Shown one piece after another: positions 25,389 to 32,445 of a DNA stretch of 64,000 bases (the first letter of the stretch is position 1; the number at the start of each line of letters is the position of its first letter). The DNA lies in assembly GCF_008386585.1 (NCBI RefSeq), contig NZ_VUOB01000003.1, forward strand, positions 76,664 to 140,663. Reading direction: 5' to 3'. The notes beneath the pieces are model-generated. The model had not been told where the DNA came from. It saw only the letters and a list, made by a program, of their open reading frames with translations, and did not search any database. This DNA is from Solihabitans fulvus (GTDB lineage Bacteria > Actinomycetota > Actinomycetes > Mycobacteriales > Pseudonocardiaceae). A program made the translations under genes and the position numbers.

Positions 25389-25402
25389 GAGCGCTCCCCT
25401 GG

Positions 25403-26089
25403 TCAGATGACGTCCTGGCGATCTCCGGCCAACAGTAGTTCCGGCACCTGGCCGAAAACCCAAGATCCGGACGACTGTTTGGTGAACACCCACACCACGT
25501 CGAACCGGTCGTCCGGCCACTGCGTCGGCGGGGCGGGCTGCGCGCCGAAGTGCTGCGCCAGGGCCGGGATCTCCTCGTGCTGCCAGGACACCAGCGTCGC
25601 GCCGCGCAGCGCGGTCAGCTCGGCGACCAGCGCGGCCTCGTCCCCCTTGCCGTGGCTGGTGTTCAGCTGCACGCCGAGGCGCGCGGCCAGCGGGGTCACC
25701 GTCTGGGACGGCCGCTGGCTGGCGTCGCCGTCGGGCTTGGCCGCGTACACGGCGGTCGGCCGCACCAGGCCCGCCCGGACCGGCTGGTCGGCGGCCGGGG
25801 CAAACAGCTCGACCAGCGCGCCCGCGCGGGTCCAGCCCTGCACGGTCAGCGAGCCGTCGCTGCGCTCGCCGTCCGAGGTGATGCCGTAGGGAGCCTTGCT
25901 GCCCTTGGGTTTCTCGGCGTGCCGGACGACCATCACGACGTCGGCGCCCGGCGGCACCGGGGTTCCGGTGGCCGGCGTACCCGGCGCGGCCGACATGCTT
26001 GCGCCGGCCTTGGTGGTCGATCCGCAGGCGGCGAGCACCGGCGCGGCGGCCAACAGGCATAGCACCTTACGACGTGATGGTGAACTCAT
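25403..26089 (-). CDS. Histidine-phosphatase-like lipoprotein
   Basis: 228 residues from the ATG at 26089. A lipoprotein signal (RRKVLCLLAAAPVLAACG, lipobox LAAC near residue 19) anchors it outside the cell. VVMVVRHAEKP at about residues 52-62 is the phospho-accepting RHG-like motif of the histidine phosphatase clan (RHA here). A distal conserved His may be in VSWQHEEIPAL. Catalytic competence is uncertain because the second Arg/His set is not obvious. Function unknown. Confidence 0.75.
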   Translation of the reverse strand: MSSPSRRKVLCLLAAAPVLAACGSTTKAGASMSAAPGTPATGTPVPPGADVVMVVRHAEKPKGSKAPYGITSDGERSDGSLTVQGWTRAGALVELFAPAADQPVRAGLVRPTAVYAAKPDGDASQRPSQTVTPLAARLGVQLNTSHGKGDEAALVAELTALRGATLVSWQHEEIPALAQHFGAQPAPPTQWPDDRFDVVWVFTKQSSGSWVFGQVPELLLAGDRQDVI

Positions 26090-26122
26090 CGGCCGACCAT
26101 AGCGTTGCCCCTGGTGACGCGG

Positions 26123-26164
26123 CACGTCGAGACCCGGCGCTCGTGCTGGCCGGGTCTCGACGTG
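26123..26164 (-). terminator. Hairpin downstream of the chitinase gene
   Basis: A perfect 16-bp inverted repeat (26123-26138 and 26149-26164, outer bases CACGTCGAG / CTCGACGTG) with a 10-base loop. It sits between the chitinase stop (26242) and the next minus-strand gene (start 26089), so it most likely terminates chitinase transcription. Confidence 0.75.
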
Positions 26165-26231
26165 GTGCGCGGCAAGGATGTGCCGCGCGATTAGGAGTGC
26201 CGCGCAGTAAGGATGTGCCGCGCAGTAAGGC
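26165..26231. repeat. Short imperfect tandem repeats (GTGCCGCGCAGTAAGGA type)
   Basis: Four imperfect copies of a unit around GTGCCGCGC(A)GTAAGGAT lie in a row between the chitinase stop and its terminator. The two best copies (GTGCCGCGCAGTAAGG) are 23 bases apart. Probably slippage-generated noncoding DNA in the 3' untranslated region. Confidence 0.6.
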
Positions 26232-26241
26232 GGTAAGAAGG

Positions 26242-27735
26242 TCAGCCCATGCCGTGCACGTGGCCGCCGACGCCGTTGGCGAAGGAGTAGCCGTTGGACG
26301 CGTCCCAGTTGATCGACCAGGTCATCGCGCCCCGGATGGTCGGGTAGGTCGTGCCCGGCTTGAAGCTCGCGCAGTTGCTGCCGTTCGCCAGGCAGTCCAA
26401 CGCGTTGTTCACGGTGGACGGCGACACGTAGCCGCCGCCGGCCGCCGAACCGGACGCCGGCAGGCCGAGCCCGACCTGGTCGGCGCGCAACCCGCCGCGC
26501 AGCTGGATGCAGGCGAGGGCGGTCAGGAAGTCCTCGGTGCCCTGCGAGTAGACGTTGGTGTCGCAGCCGTTCATGGAGCCCGAGTTGTAGTACTGCATGT
26601 TGACGACCGTCAGCACGTCCTTGACGTTCAGCGCCAGCTTGAAGTACTCCATGCCGGTCGACTGCATGTCGATCGTCTGCGGAGCCATCGTGATCACCGA
26701 GCCGCCGTTGGCCGCGATGGTGTGCAGCGCCGAGCCCATGTAGGTGGCGTTGACGCCGTTCTCCAGGTCGATGTCGACGCCGTCGAAGCCGTACGCGCGG
26801 ATCAGCGAGGTGACGCTGTTGGCAAAGTTGGCCGCCGCGGTGGAGTCACCGACGCTGACCGTGCCGTTCTGGCCGCCGACCGAGATGATCACCTTCTTGC
26901 CCCTGCTGTGCAGGGTCTGGATGTCGGCCTTGAACTGCGCGTCGGTGTAGCCGCCAAGCGCCGAGGACAGCCCGGAGTCCAGCGTGAACTTCACCGCGCC
27001 GGACGAGCTGGGGTCCGTGTCGGCGAAGGCGACCGCGATGATGTCGTAGCCGCTCGGCACGTCCGCCAGCTTCAACGCCTTGGCGCCGTTGACGAAGTTC
27101 TGCCAGTAGCCGGTCAGCACGTGCTTGGGCAGCGACCCGCCGCCGGGTGGCTGCGTGGTCGTGGTGGTCGTCGTCGTGGTGGTCGTGGTGGTCGTGGTGG
27201 TGGTCGTTGTCGTCGTCGGCGTGGTGGTGGTCGGGCCGCCGGGACCGGCCAGCACGACGTCGTCGGCGTAGTAGGTCGGCTGCCCGTACCAGCCGTGCAC
27301 GTAGACGGTGACGCTCCTGGTGGAGGCGCCCGTGGTGAAGCTCGTGGACAGCTGCTGCCAGGAGGAGGCGTTCGGCGTCCAGGTGCTCACGTCGGTGGTG
27401 CCGGTGCCGGTCGCGCCGAGGTACACGTAGTTGCCCTGCACCCAGGCCGAGAGCTGGTAGGAGGTGTTCGGCTGGACGCTGACGGTCTGGGTGCAGCCTG
27501 CGTAGCTCTGCCCGGCCGGCGCGCCGGCCAGCGCGTGCGTGCCGGTGTGCGCTGGGCTCGACGTCACGCTGGCGCCCGAGTCGCAGGTCCAGCCGCTGGT
27601 GTCGCCCGTCTCGAAGCCCGAGTTGGCCAGCAGGCCGTCCGCGCCGGCAGGGTACGCGGCGAGCAGCGCCGCGCCGGCCACCACGACCGCGCCCGCCAGC
27701 AGGCCGGCGACCAATCGTCGGATTCTCGTTGTCAT
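26242..27735 (-). CDS. Secreted GH18 chitinase with N-terminal carbohydrate-binding domain
   Basis: 497 residues. Sec signal (residues 1-33), a beta-sandwich carbohydrate-binding domain (about 34-163; LLANSGFETGDTSGW opening), a long pure-Thr linker (about 169-194), then a GH18 TIM barrel. The catalytic signature DxxDxDxE is intact as DGVDIDLE near residue 320; SVGG precedes it and MTWSINWD near the end is the conserved Trp region. It hydrolyses chitin outside the cell. Start ATG 27735; GAGGTG precedes it. A DasR-type site lies about 105 bases upstream, suggesting induction when N-acetylglucosamine metabolism is active. The Thr linker is encoded by a GTGGTC-type microsatellite. Confidence 0.94.
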   Translation of the reverse strand: MTTRIRRLVAGLLAGAVVVAGAALLAAYPAGADGLLANSGFETGDTSGWTCDSGASVTSSPAHTGTHALAGAPAGQSYAGCTQTVSVQPNTSYQLSAWVQGNYVYLGATGTGTTDVSTWTPNASSWQQLSTSFTTGASTRSVTVYVHGWYGQPTYYADDVVLAGPGGPTTTTPTTTTTTTTTTTTTTTTTTTTTQPPGGGSLPKHVLTGYWQNFVNGAKALKLADVPSGYDIIAVAFADTDPSSSGAVKFTLDSGLSSALGGYTDAQFKADIQTLHSRGKKVIISVGGQNGTVSVGDSTAAANFANSVTSLIRAYGFDGVDIDLENGVNATYMGSALHTIAANGGSVITMAPQTIDMQSTGMEYFKLALNVKDVLTVVNMQYYNSGSMNGCDTNVYSQGTEDFLTALACIQLRGGLRADQVGLGLPASGSAAGGGYVSPSTVNNALDCLANGSNCASFKPGTTYPTIRGAMTWSINWDASNGYSFANGVGGHVHGMG

Positions 27736-27839
27736 GTGCACCTCACACAGGTGTTGCAGGGAACACGCGGGCGCAGGGTTCCCACGTGTTGTTCGGCGGA
27801 CATGACCCCGCCTGTCGAGACGCGCGTCACACCAAAAAA

Positions 27840-27864
27840 TGGACTAGACCACGCGCACTGTCAA
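27840..27864 (-). promoter_or_regulatory. Chitinase promoter with DasR-type dre site
   Basis: On the minus strand, a -35 box TTGACA (27864-27859) is followed by TGGTCTAGTCCA (27851-27840). The latter matches the DasR responsive element core TGGTCTAGACCA at 11 of 12 positions. The operator lies in the spacer and -10 region, so DasR binding would block transcription. DasR controls chitin and GlcNAc genes in streptomycetes. Whether this organism has DasR is not visible here. Confidence 0.75.
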
Positions 27865-27930
27865 GGGCTGTACCTATTACCGAAGAAAGACGGTTTCACC
27901 CACGTGAACACCGGAGGTCGTCCGGCGACC

Positions 27931-29121
27931 TCACCGAACGACCCGCCGGACGGCGCAGGCGAGCAGCCCGAACGCGACGAACGCACCGGCCGTCAGGCAG
28001 GCGCCCGGCCAGCCCCAACGGCCGTACGCGGCGACCCCGAGCGCCGAACCGGCCGCGCCGGACAGGAAGGTGGCCAGCATGTAGGCGGTGTTCAGCCTGG
28101 CCCCCTCCGCCGGCCGCACCGCCAGCGCCGCCGACTGGTTGCCGACCTGCCCCACCTGCATGGCCGCCGGCGTCAACAGCACCCCGACCAGCAGCACGGG
28201 CAGGCTGTGCCCGCCGAGCAGCAGCACCGGCACCAGCACCGCGAGCGCCGCCAGCCCCACCATGCCGACGGGAGCCCCGCCGAGGCGGTCCGCCAGCCGG
28301 CCGCCGAGCGGCGCGGCGACCACCCCGGACAGACCGAGCAGGCCGACCAGTCCAGCGACGCCGGCACCGAGGTGGAACGGCGCGCCGGTCAGCAGCAGCG
28401 CCAGCGTCGTCCACACGGCACTGAACGCACCGAACACCGCGGCCTGGCGCAGGCAGGCCCAGCGCAGCTCCGGCTCGGCCGCCAGGAGCCTCGGCAGCGA
28501 GCCGAGCAGCGCGCGGTACCGCACGGCGGGCCGATCGCCGTCGGACGCCAGCAGCCGGGCGGCGGCCAGGCCCGCGGTCACGGTGAGCGCGGCCGCGAGC
28601 AGGTAGACCGCGCGCCAGCCGAGCCACTGGCCGACCGCGCCGCCGACGGTGCGCGACAGCATGATCCCGGCGACAAGGCCAGCCTGCACCCACGCCATCG
28701 CGGCGGCCCGTCCGCCTGCGCCGGCCGTCTGGGCCACCAGCGGGATCAGCACCTGCGGGATCACCGTGGTCATCGCGGCCGCGCCGGCCAACAGCGCGAG
28801 CACGGGCAGCCCGGGGGCCGCCGCCGCGCCGAGCAGCAGCACGGTGGTCAGCAGGCTCAACCGACGCACCAGCCGACGCCGGTCGACGACGTCGCCGAGC
28901 GGCACCAGCAGCAGGATGCCGAGCGTGTAGCCGAACAGCGCGACCGTCGGCACCCAGCCGGCCACCCCGGCCGGCAGGCCGAGGTCCGTCGCGATGAGGC
29001 CGACGATCGGCTGCGCGAGGTAGATGTTCGCCACGGTCACCGCCGCGCAGACCGCCGAGACGGCCAGCAACCGGCGCGACGCGCCCGTCACGACGCCGCC
29101 CCGAGCCACCGTGACGGTCAC
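27931..29121 (-). CDS. MFS transporter
   Basis: Major facilitator of 396 residues with about 12 membrane helices; the loop between helices 2 and 3 carries PLGDVVDRRRLVRR, the MFS signature. No fused domains. Start GTG 29121 (VTVTVARGGVV); a longer frame up to 29268 runs through a Pro/Arg-rich stretch that looks noncoding. Probably a drug or metabolite exporter of the DHA group, given the adjacent TetR; this is inference. Confidence 0.85.
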   Translation of the reverse strand: MTVTVARGGVVTGASRRLLAVSAVCAAVTVANIYLAQPIVGLIATDLGLPAGVAGWVPTVALFGYTLGILLLVPLGDVVDRRRLVRRLSLLTTVLLLGAAAAPGLPVLALLAGAAAMTTVIPQVLIPLVAQTAGAGGRAAAMAWVQAGLVAGIMLSRTVGGAVGQWLGWRAVYLLAAALTVTAGLAAARLLASDGDRPAVRYRALLGSLPRLLAAEPELRWACLRQAAVFGAFSAVWTTLALLLTGAPFHLGAGVAGLVGLLGLSGVVAAPLGGRLADRLGGAPVGMVGLAALAVLVPVLLLGGHSLPVLLVGVLLTPAAMQVGQVGNQSAALAVRPAEGARLNTAYMLATFLSGAAGSALGVAAYGRWGWPGACLTAGAFVAFGLLACAVRRVVR

Positions 29122-29184
29122 CGTGCCGCCCTCGACCGGGAGTCCCCGTGGCGCACCATCCGGTCGAGCATGCCGATCGACTCC

Positions 29185-29209
29185 TCGTTCGTTTCGTTCG
29201 TTTCGTTCC
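29185..29209. repeat. 9-bp tandem repeat upstream of the MFS gene
   Basis: TCGTTCGTT is repeated 2.8 times without interruption, 64 bases before the MFS start. Possible operator for a regulator, or simple slippage. Confidence 0.55.
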
Positions 29210-29284
29210 TTGGCGGGAAAACGATCGACTCCGCCTGGCCCGCTGGTTGTCGGCAAGCCGCCACCCACGCCACCGACTCGACGA

Positions 29285-29692
29285 TCACCGGGCCGACAAC
29301 TGCGCTGCGACGGTGGCCAGGTCGCCGTACACCCGCGCGTTGGCGATCAGGCCCGCGTCGTCGAGTTCGAAGCCGGTGATGCCCGACCAGACGACCGCGC
29401 CGCCGGTCGGGCTGACACCGGCCCCGCGCCAGGACACGGCGACGTGCGGATCGCTGCGGTGCGTCTCCACCGCCTGAAGCCCGTCGAACCGGCCGAACCC
29501 GGCGATGGCCCTGACGATCAGGGCCTCGATCGCCTCGCGGCCGCGGACCGGCGGCTGGCCGACCGGGTGGTGGAACGCGCCGTCGGCCGCGAAGGCGGCG
29601 GCCCAGGCGCGCGCGTCGCCGGCCCGTGACGCGGCGAAGAACCGCGCCACGGCGGCGGGCATGGCGTGTTCGGACAGTCCTGCTGAGTTCAT
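29285..29692 (-). CDS. SnoaL-like/NTF2-fold protein
   Basis: 135 residues of the SnoaL/NTF2 cone fold: ARFFAASRAGDARAWAAAFAADGAFHHP at the start is typical of these small polyketide-cyclase or isomerase-like proteins. Start ATG 29692 with GGGAGA upstream; a TTG further upstream lies in the operator. It diverges from a TetR gene whose palindromic operators fill the gap, so it is probably regulated by it. Reaction unknown. Confidence 0.82.
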   Translation of the reverse strand: MNSAGLSEHAMPAAVARFFAASRAGDARAWAAAFAADGAFHHPVGQPPVRGREAIEALIVRAIAGFGRFDGLQAVETHRSDPHVAVSWRGAGVSPTGGAVVWSGITGFELDDAGLIANARVYGDLATVAAQLSAR

Positions 29693-29706
29693 GCTGTCTC
29701 CCATAT

Positions 29707-29775
29707 TTGTAACCAACTGGTTGGTTACAAGTTAGGCAAGATCAGTCGCGCTTGTCAACCATCCGGTTGGTTACC
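29707..29775. promoter_or_regulatory. Paired palindromic operators between snoaL-like and TetR genes
   Basis: Site 1 (29707-29730) is TTGTAACCAA-CTGG-TTGGTTACAA, a perfect 10-bp inverted repeat. Site 2 (about 29754-29775) is a degenerate copy with AACCAtCCGGTTGGTT. A TACGAT -10-like box (29783-29788) lies seven bases before the TetR GTG, implying a leaderless TetR mRNA whose promoter is next to site 2. Typical of an autoregulated divergent TetR system. Confidence 0.85.
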
Positions 29776-29795
29776 GGGACGCTACGATCGACTTC

Positions 29796-30377
29796 GTGCC
29801 ACCCCGCGACGCCAACGCCACCAGGGCCCGCATCTCTGCCGCAGCCGCGGCCGAGTTCGCGGCGTACGGCATCGCGGGCGCGCGCGTCGAGCGGATCGCC
29901 CGCCAGGCCGAGGCGAACAAGCAGCTGATCTACGCCTACTTCGGCGACAAGGAACAGCTCTTCGCCAGCGTGCTCGAACAGCAGCTGCAAGTGCTCGCCG
30001 AGGCCGTGCCGCTCGACGCCGACGGCCTGGACGACTACGCGGTCCGGCTGTTCGACTACCACCTCGAGCACCCCGAGATCGGCAGGCTGCTGCTGTGGGA
30101 GGCGCTGGAGCGCGGCGACGGACCCGTGCCGTCGGAGGCCGAGCGGACCAGGCACTACGTGGACAAGACCAGGGCCGTGGCCGTCGCGCAGGAACGCGGC
30201 GCGGCCGACCCCGAGATCCCGCCGGACCTCACGGTGCTGCTGCTGCTCGCGCTGGTCAGCTATCCGCAGCGGATGCCGCAGCTGCGGCGGATGCTGCTCG
30301 GCGGCGACTCCGAGGAGACGCAGGCCAGGACAAGGGCCGCCGTCGCGCTCGCCGCGCGCAAACTCATCGCGCCGTAG
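29796..30377 (+). CDS. TetR-family transcriptional regulator
   Basis: 193 residues from a GTG. The helix-turn-helix is clear (RARISAAAAAEFAAYGIAGARVERIARQAE..., YAYFGDKEQLF). The C-terminal part resembles the TetR_C group with DLTVLLLLALVSYPQRMPQLRRM. It is divergent from the SnoaL-like gene with two operators between, so it probably represses that gene and itself. Confidence 0.9.
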   Translation: MPPRDANATRARISAAAAAEFAAYGIAGARVERIARQAEANKQLIYAYFGDKEQLFASVLEQQLQVLAEAVPLDADGLDDYAVRLFDYHLEHPEIGRLLLWEALERGDGPVPSEAERTRHYVDKTRAVAVAQERGAADPEIPPDLTVLLLLALVSYPQRMPQLRRMLLGGDSEETQARTRAAVALAARKLIAP

Positions 30378-30445
30378 GGCGATTGGCGGTGTAATCCGCT
30401 CCTACGCTGGAAAAACCAGGGCAGCCGCCGGGAAAGGAGCAGGCC

Positions 30446-30889
30446 ATGGGGTTCACCCTCCGCGACGCGGTCGACATCGCGCGACGAGCGCACGACGGTC
30501 AGGTCGACAAGGCCGGCGCGCCCTACATCGGCCACCCGCTGCGGGTGATGCAGCGGGTCAGCGGCGAGCACGCCAGGATGGCGGCGGTGCTGCACGACGT
30601 CATCGAGGACACCGAGGTGACCGCGGCGGACCTGCTGGCCGCCGGTGCCCCTGCCGAGGTCGTGGCGACCGTGGTGGCGCTGAGCAAGGCGCCGGGCGAG
30701 CCGATGCCGGACTACCTGGCCAGGGTGGCGGCGGATCCGGTCGCGGTCGTCGTCAAGCGCGCGGACATCGCCGACAACAGCTCCCCGCCGCGCATCGACC
30801 GGCTCGACCCGGCCACCCAGGTCAGGCTGCGGGCGAAGTACCAGACGGCGCTGAGCCTGCTGGCCGAGCTGGAACGCAAGGAATCCTGA
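30446..30889 (+). CDS. Small HD-domain hydrolase (MESH1-like, SpoT-HD type)
   Basis: 147 residues consisting only of the HD hydrolase domain found in RelA/SpoT. Metal and substrate motifs: AHDGQVDKAGAPYIGHPLRV, LHDVIEDTEVT (HD pair, about residues 51-61) and VKRADIADNSSPPR. There is no synthetase domain, so it resembles single-domain MESH1/SAH proteins that hydrolyse (p)ppGpp or NADPH phosphate. Start ATG 30446 with AAAGGAG. Activity is inferred. Confidence 0.83.
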   Translation: MGFTLRDAVDIARRAHDGQVDKAGAPYIGHPLRVMQRVSGEHARMAAVLHDVIEDTEVTAADLLAAGAPAEVVATVVALSKAPGEPMPDYLARVAADPVAVVVKRADIADNSSPPRIDRLDPATQVRLRAKYQTALSLLAELERKES

Positions 30890-30924
30890 CAGGAGACGTC
30901 AGGAATGCGTGCGATCATCACGCC

Positions 30925-31314
30925 ATGACAAAGCACGCCGCCGGCACGTTCAGCATCGACAGTTGGGACCAGAAGTCCTTCGAAGATCCCCAGTTGGCCA
31001 GCGCCGAGGTGACCAAGACGTTCCGAGGGGACATCGAGGGCACCTGCGCCACCAAGCTGCTGTTCGCCGGCAACGAGACCACCGGAGCCGCGGCCTACGT
31101 CGGCTTCGAGCGCATCATCGGCAGTGTGCACGGGAAGTCGGGCAGCTTCATCATGCGGCACAACGCGGCGAAGCTCGGCGAGGACGGCACGTTCAGCTGG
31201 GCCGTCGTGCCAGGCACCGGCACCGAGGAGCTGGCCGGGCTCCGCGGCGAGGGCACCATCACCCCGGAGCCGGACAAGTCGCACAGCTACACCCTCGACT
31301 ACGACCTGGACTGA
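30925..31314 (+). CDS. DUF3224 domain-containing protein
   Basis: 129 residues matching the pattern of the actinobacterial DUF3224 family: AAGTFSIDSWDQK at the start, TKTFRGDIEGTCATKLLF, AYVGFERIIGSVHGKSGSF and the GEGTITPEPDKSHSYTLDY ending. Predicted beta-barrel; function unknown (allene-oxide-cyclase-like fold proposed for the family). Its stop codon lies inside a copy of a repeat derived from the 3' end of a Uma2 gene. Confidence 0.85.
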   Translation: MTKHAAGTFSIDSWDQKSFEDPQLASAEVTKTFRGDIEGTCATKLLFAGNETTGAAAYVGFERIIGSVHGKSGSFIMRHNAAKLGEDGTFSWAVVPGTGTEELAGLRGEGTITPEPDKSHSYTLDYDLD

Positions 31315-31331
31315 CCCAGCCTGCCGAGGAG
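31306..31331. repeat. Uma2-3'-end repeat, short copy
   Basis: CTGGACTGACCCAGCCTGCC and the next six bases match the 3' end of the Uma2 gene (32453-32478) with one difference. It begins in the last codons of the DUF3224 gene and ends just before the decayed HigB-type toxin fragment. Confidence 0.75.
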
Positions 31332-31355
31332 CCCGGAGTTTGCCCCATCGGGTAA

Positions 31356-31460
31356 GGCGACAAGGCCGGCAACTGGAAGGGTTGGTACGACACCAACATT
31401 CCGCTGGCCGAGCGTCGCTACGACGAACACCTGGCGTCGCTCAATGAGGAGGAGAGTTGA
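31356..31460 (+). pseudogene. C-terminal remnant of a HigB/Gp49-type toxin
   Basis: The frame after a stop at 31353 encodes 34 residues, GDKAGNWKGWYDTNIPLAER... to EEES, ending one base before the antitoxin ATG. GDKxGNWxxWYDxxIPxAxxxYDEHLA is the standard C-terminus of RelE/HigB (phage Gp49-like) toxins. The N-terminal two thirds, including the start, are missing, replaced by a repeat copied from the Uma2 3' end. Not functional as a toxin. Confidence 0.75.
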
Positions 31461-31461
31461 G

Positions 31462-31683
31462 ATGGGCCGTTCGTGGAAGGACGTCAAAGCCGAGAAGGAA
31501 TCCATCGACCTCGCCAACGGCCGCGACGTCGACGCCGCGCGGGCCGACGCCCGCGACAGAACCGACGCGCACATCCTCGGCTACCGGCTGGCCGAACTTC
31601 GCAAGCGCGCGAAGCTGACCCAGCAGGATCTGGCCGCGCGGATTGGCGTACGGCGGCTACCTGGACCGACCGAGCCTGCCTAG
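31462..31683 (+). pseudogene. Truncated HTH antitoxin (HigA-like)
   Basis: 73 residues from the ATG at 31462, one base after the toxin stop. The N-terminus (MGRSWKDVKAEKE, then AHILGYRLAELRKRAKLTQQ) is that of XRE-type antitoxins paired with Gp49-like toxins. The HTH breaks off after LAARIGV and continues as RRLPGPTEPA, translated from a Uma2-3'-end repeat. The recognition helix and C-terminus are lost, so DNA binding is unlikely. Confidence 0.75.
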
Positions 31684-31730
31684 GAGTTCCGCCGGCACGA
31701 TCCGAACCAGAACGGGCGCGTTGCTTCGAA
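31661..31730. repeat. Uma2-3'-end repeat, long copy
   Basis: About 70 bases nearly matching 32453-32523 (the last 23 codons of the Uma2 gene, minus strand: FEATRPF...). It abuts the truncated HTH antitoxin on one side. On the minus strand it is joined to VGLTDRPTRLYQRVG, which resembles the end of a GNAT acetyltransferase, so this stretch is a mosaic of gene tails. Confidence 0.8.
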
Positions 31731-31765
31731 GCCGACACGCTGGTAGAGCCGCGTAGGACGGTCGG

Positions 31766-32095
31766 TCAGGCCGACGACATCGGCAGGGCGAGCGCGATCG
31801 CGAGTGCCGAGTTCAGCTTCATCAGAGTCTGCGGACTCAACGCGCCGACCGGGGTCGCGAGTTCGTCGCGGTAGAGCTGCACGATGTCGTCGGCCAGGAT
31901 CGAACCGACAAGCGGTTGGTCGGCACTGCTCAGCCGCACGACCGTCGGCAGCACCGGCTTGTCCGTCGTCGTGATCCTCGCAGCCAACACGTCGTCGAGC
32001 TGACGGTTCCGCACGTTGTTGCTGACGATGACCCACGGCTTGGGGCCGTGCCCCAAATCGACTCGGTAGACCTGCCCACGGATCGGTGGGGTCAC
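31766..32095 (-). CDS. MazF/PemK-family endoribonuclease toxin
   Basis: 109 residues from a GTG at 32095. The PemK fold signature is present: IRGQVYRVDLGHGPKPWVIV at the N-terminus, NNVRNRQLDDVLAARIT, and SILADDIVQLYRDEL near residues 73-87. Family members cut mRNA at short sequences when the antitoxin is degraded. Its GTG overlaps the stop of the upstream antitoxin gene by four bases. All motifs look intact. Confidence 0.87.
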   Translation of the reverse strand: MTPPIRGQVYRVDLGHGPKPWVIVSNNVRNRQLDDVLAARITTTDKPVLPTVVRLSSADQPLVGSILADDIVQLYRDELATPVGALSPQTLMKLNSALAIALALPMSSA

Positions 32096-32400
32096 GTTGG
32101 CATCCTCCGGTCCGTGCGCTCGACGTAGCGGGCACGCAGCGTGCGGCGCTCGTCTGTCTCCTCGTCGGTCCTGCTGGCGGCAAGCTGGGCGTAACCCTGC
32201 TCGAGCACCTGTTCGCGCAGCGCCTCGGCGCCGGCCCGGAGCAGCGCACGAATCACGGCGGCGTCCGAGCTGCCGACCTGCATGCCGTGTTCGGCGGCCC
32301 ACGCGACCAGCGCGGAGTGCTCGGCGCGCTCAGGGTCAGCGAACGCCGAGACGGCAGCCTCGTCCGACTCTTCTAAGGTGAACGTCGCGCGCCTACTCAT
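32092..32400 (-). CDS. Antitoxin of the MazF-like toxin
   Basis: 102 residues from the ATG at 32400. The N-terminus MSRRATFTLEESDEAAV and the middle helix GSSDAAVIRALLRAGAEAL suggest a ribbon-helix-helix-like DNA-binding part, followed by a long charged C-terminal tail (RTDEETDERRTLRARYVERTDRR) that would wrap the toxin. It overlaps the toxin gene (GTGA). It immediately follows a 41-bp palindrome, so it should autorepress. The family is not one I can name with certainty. Confidence 0.75.
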   Translation of the reverse strand: MSRRATFTLEESDEAAVSAFADPERAEHSALVAWAAEHGMQVGSSDAAVIRALLRAGAEALREQVLEQGYAQLAASRTDEETDERRTLRARYVERTDRRMPT

Positions 32401-32441
32401 GCAGCACATTCTACATCACCAAGTGATGCAGAATGTGCTGC
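32401..32441 (-). promoter_or_regulatory. 41-bp palindromic operator/promoter of the MazEF-like module
   Basis: GCAGCACATTCT (32401-32412) and AGAATGTGCTGC (32430-32441) are perfect 12-bp inverted repeats. Inside them CATCAC-CAA-GTGATG forms a second palindrome. On the minus strand TAGAAT (32413-32408) is a -10 box seven bases before the antitoxin ATG, so the mRNA should be leaderless. No Shine-Dalgarno is present. The operator covers the whole promoter. Confidence 0.85.
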
Positions 32442-32445
32442 ACAG

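Noticed and set aside
27157..27233. Microsatellite-like GTGGTC repeats as a possible regulatory element
   Set aside because: They encode the Thr-only linker of the chitinase in frame, a normal feature of secreted modular hydrolases.
31684..31765. A GNAT acetyltransferase gene
   Set aside because: Only a 15-residue tail-like segment (LTDRPTRLYQRVG) joined to Uma2-derived sequence is present; there is no acetyl-CoA-binding motif.
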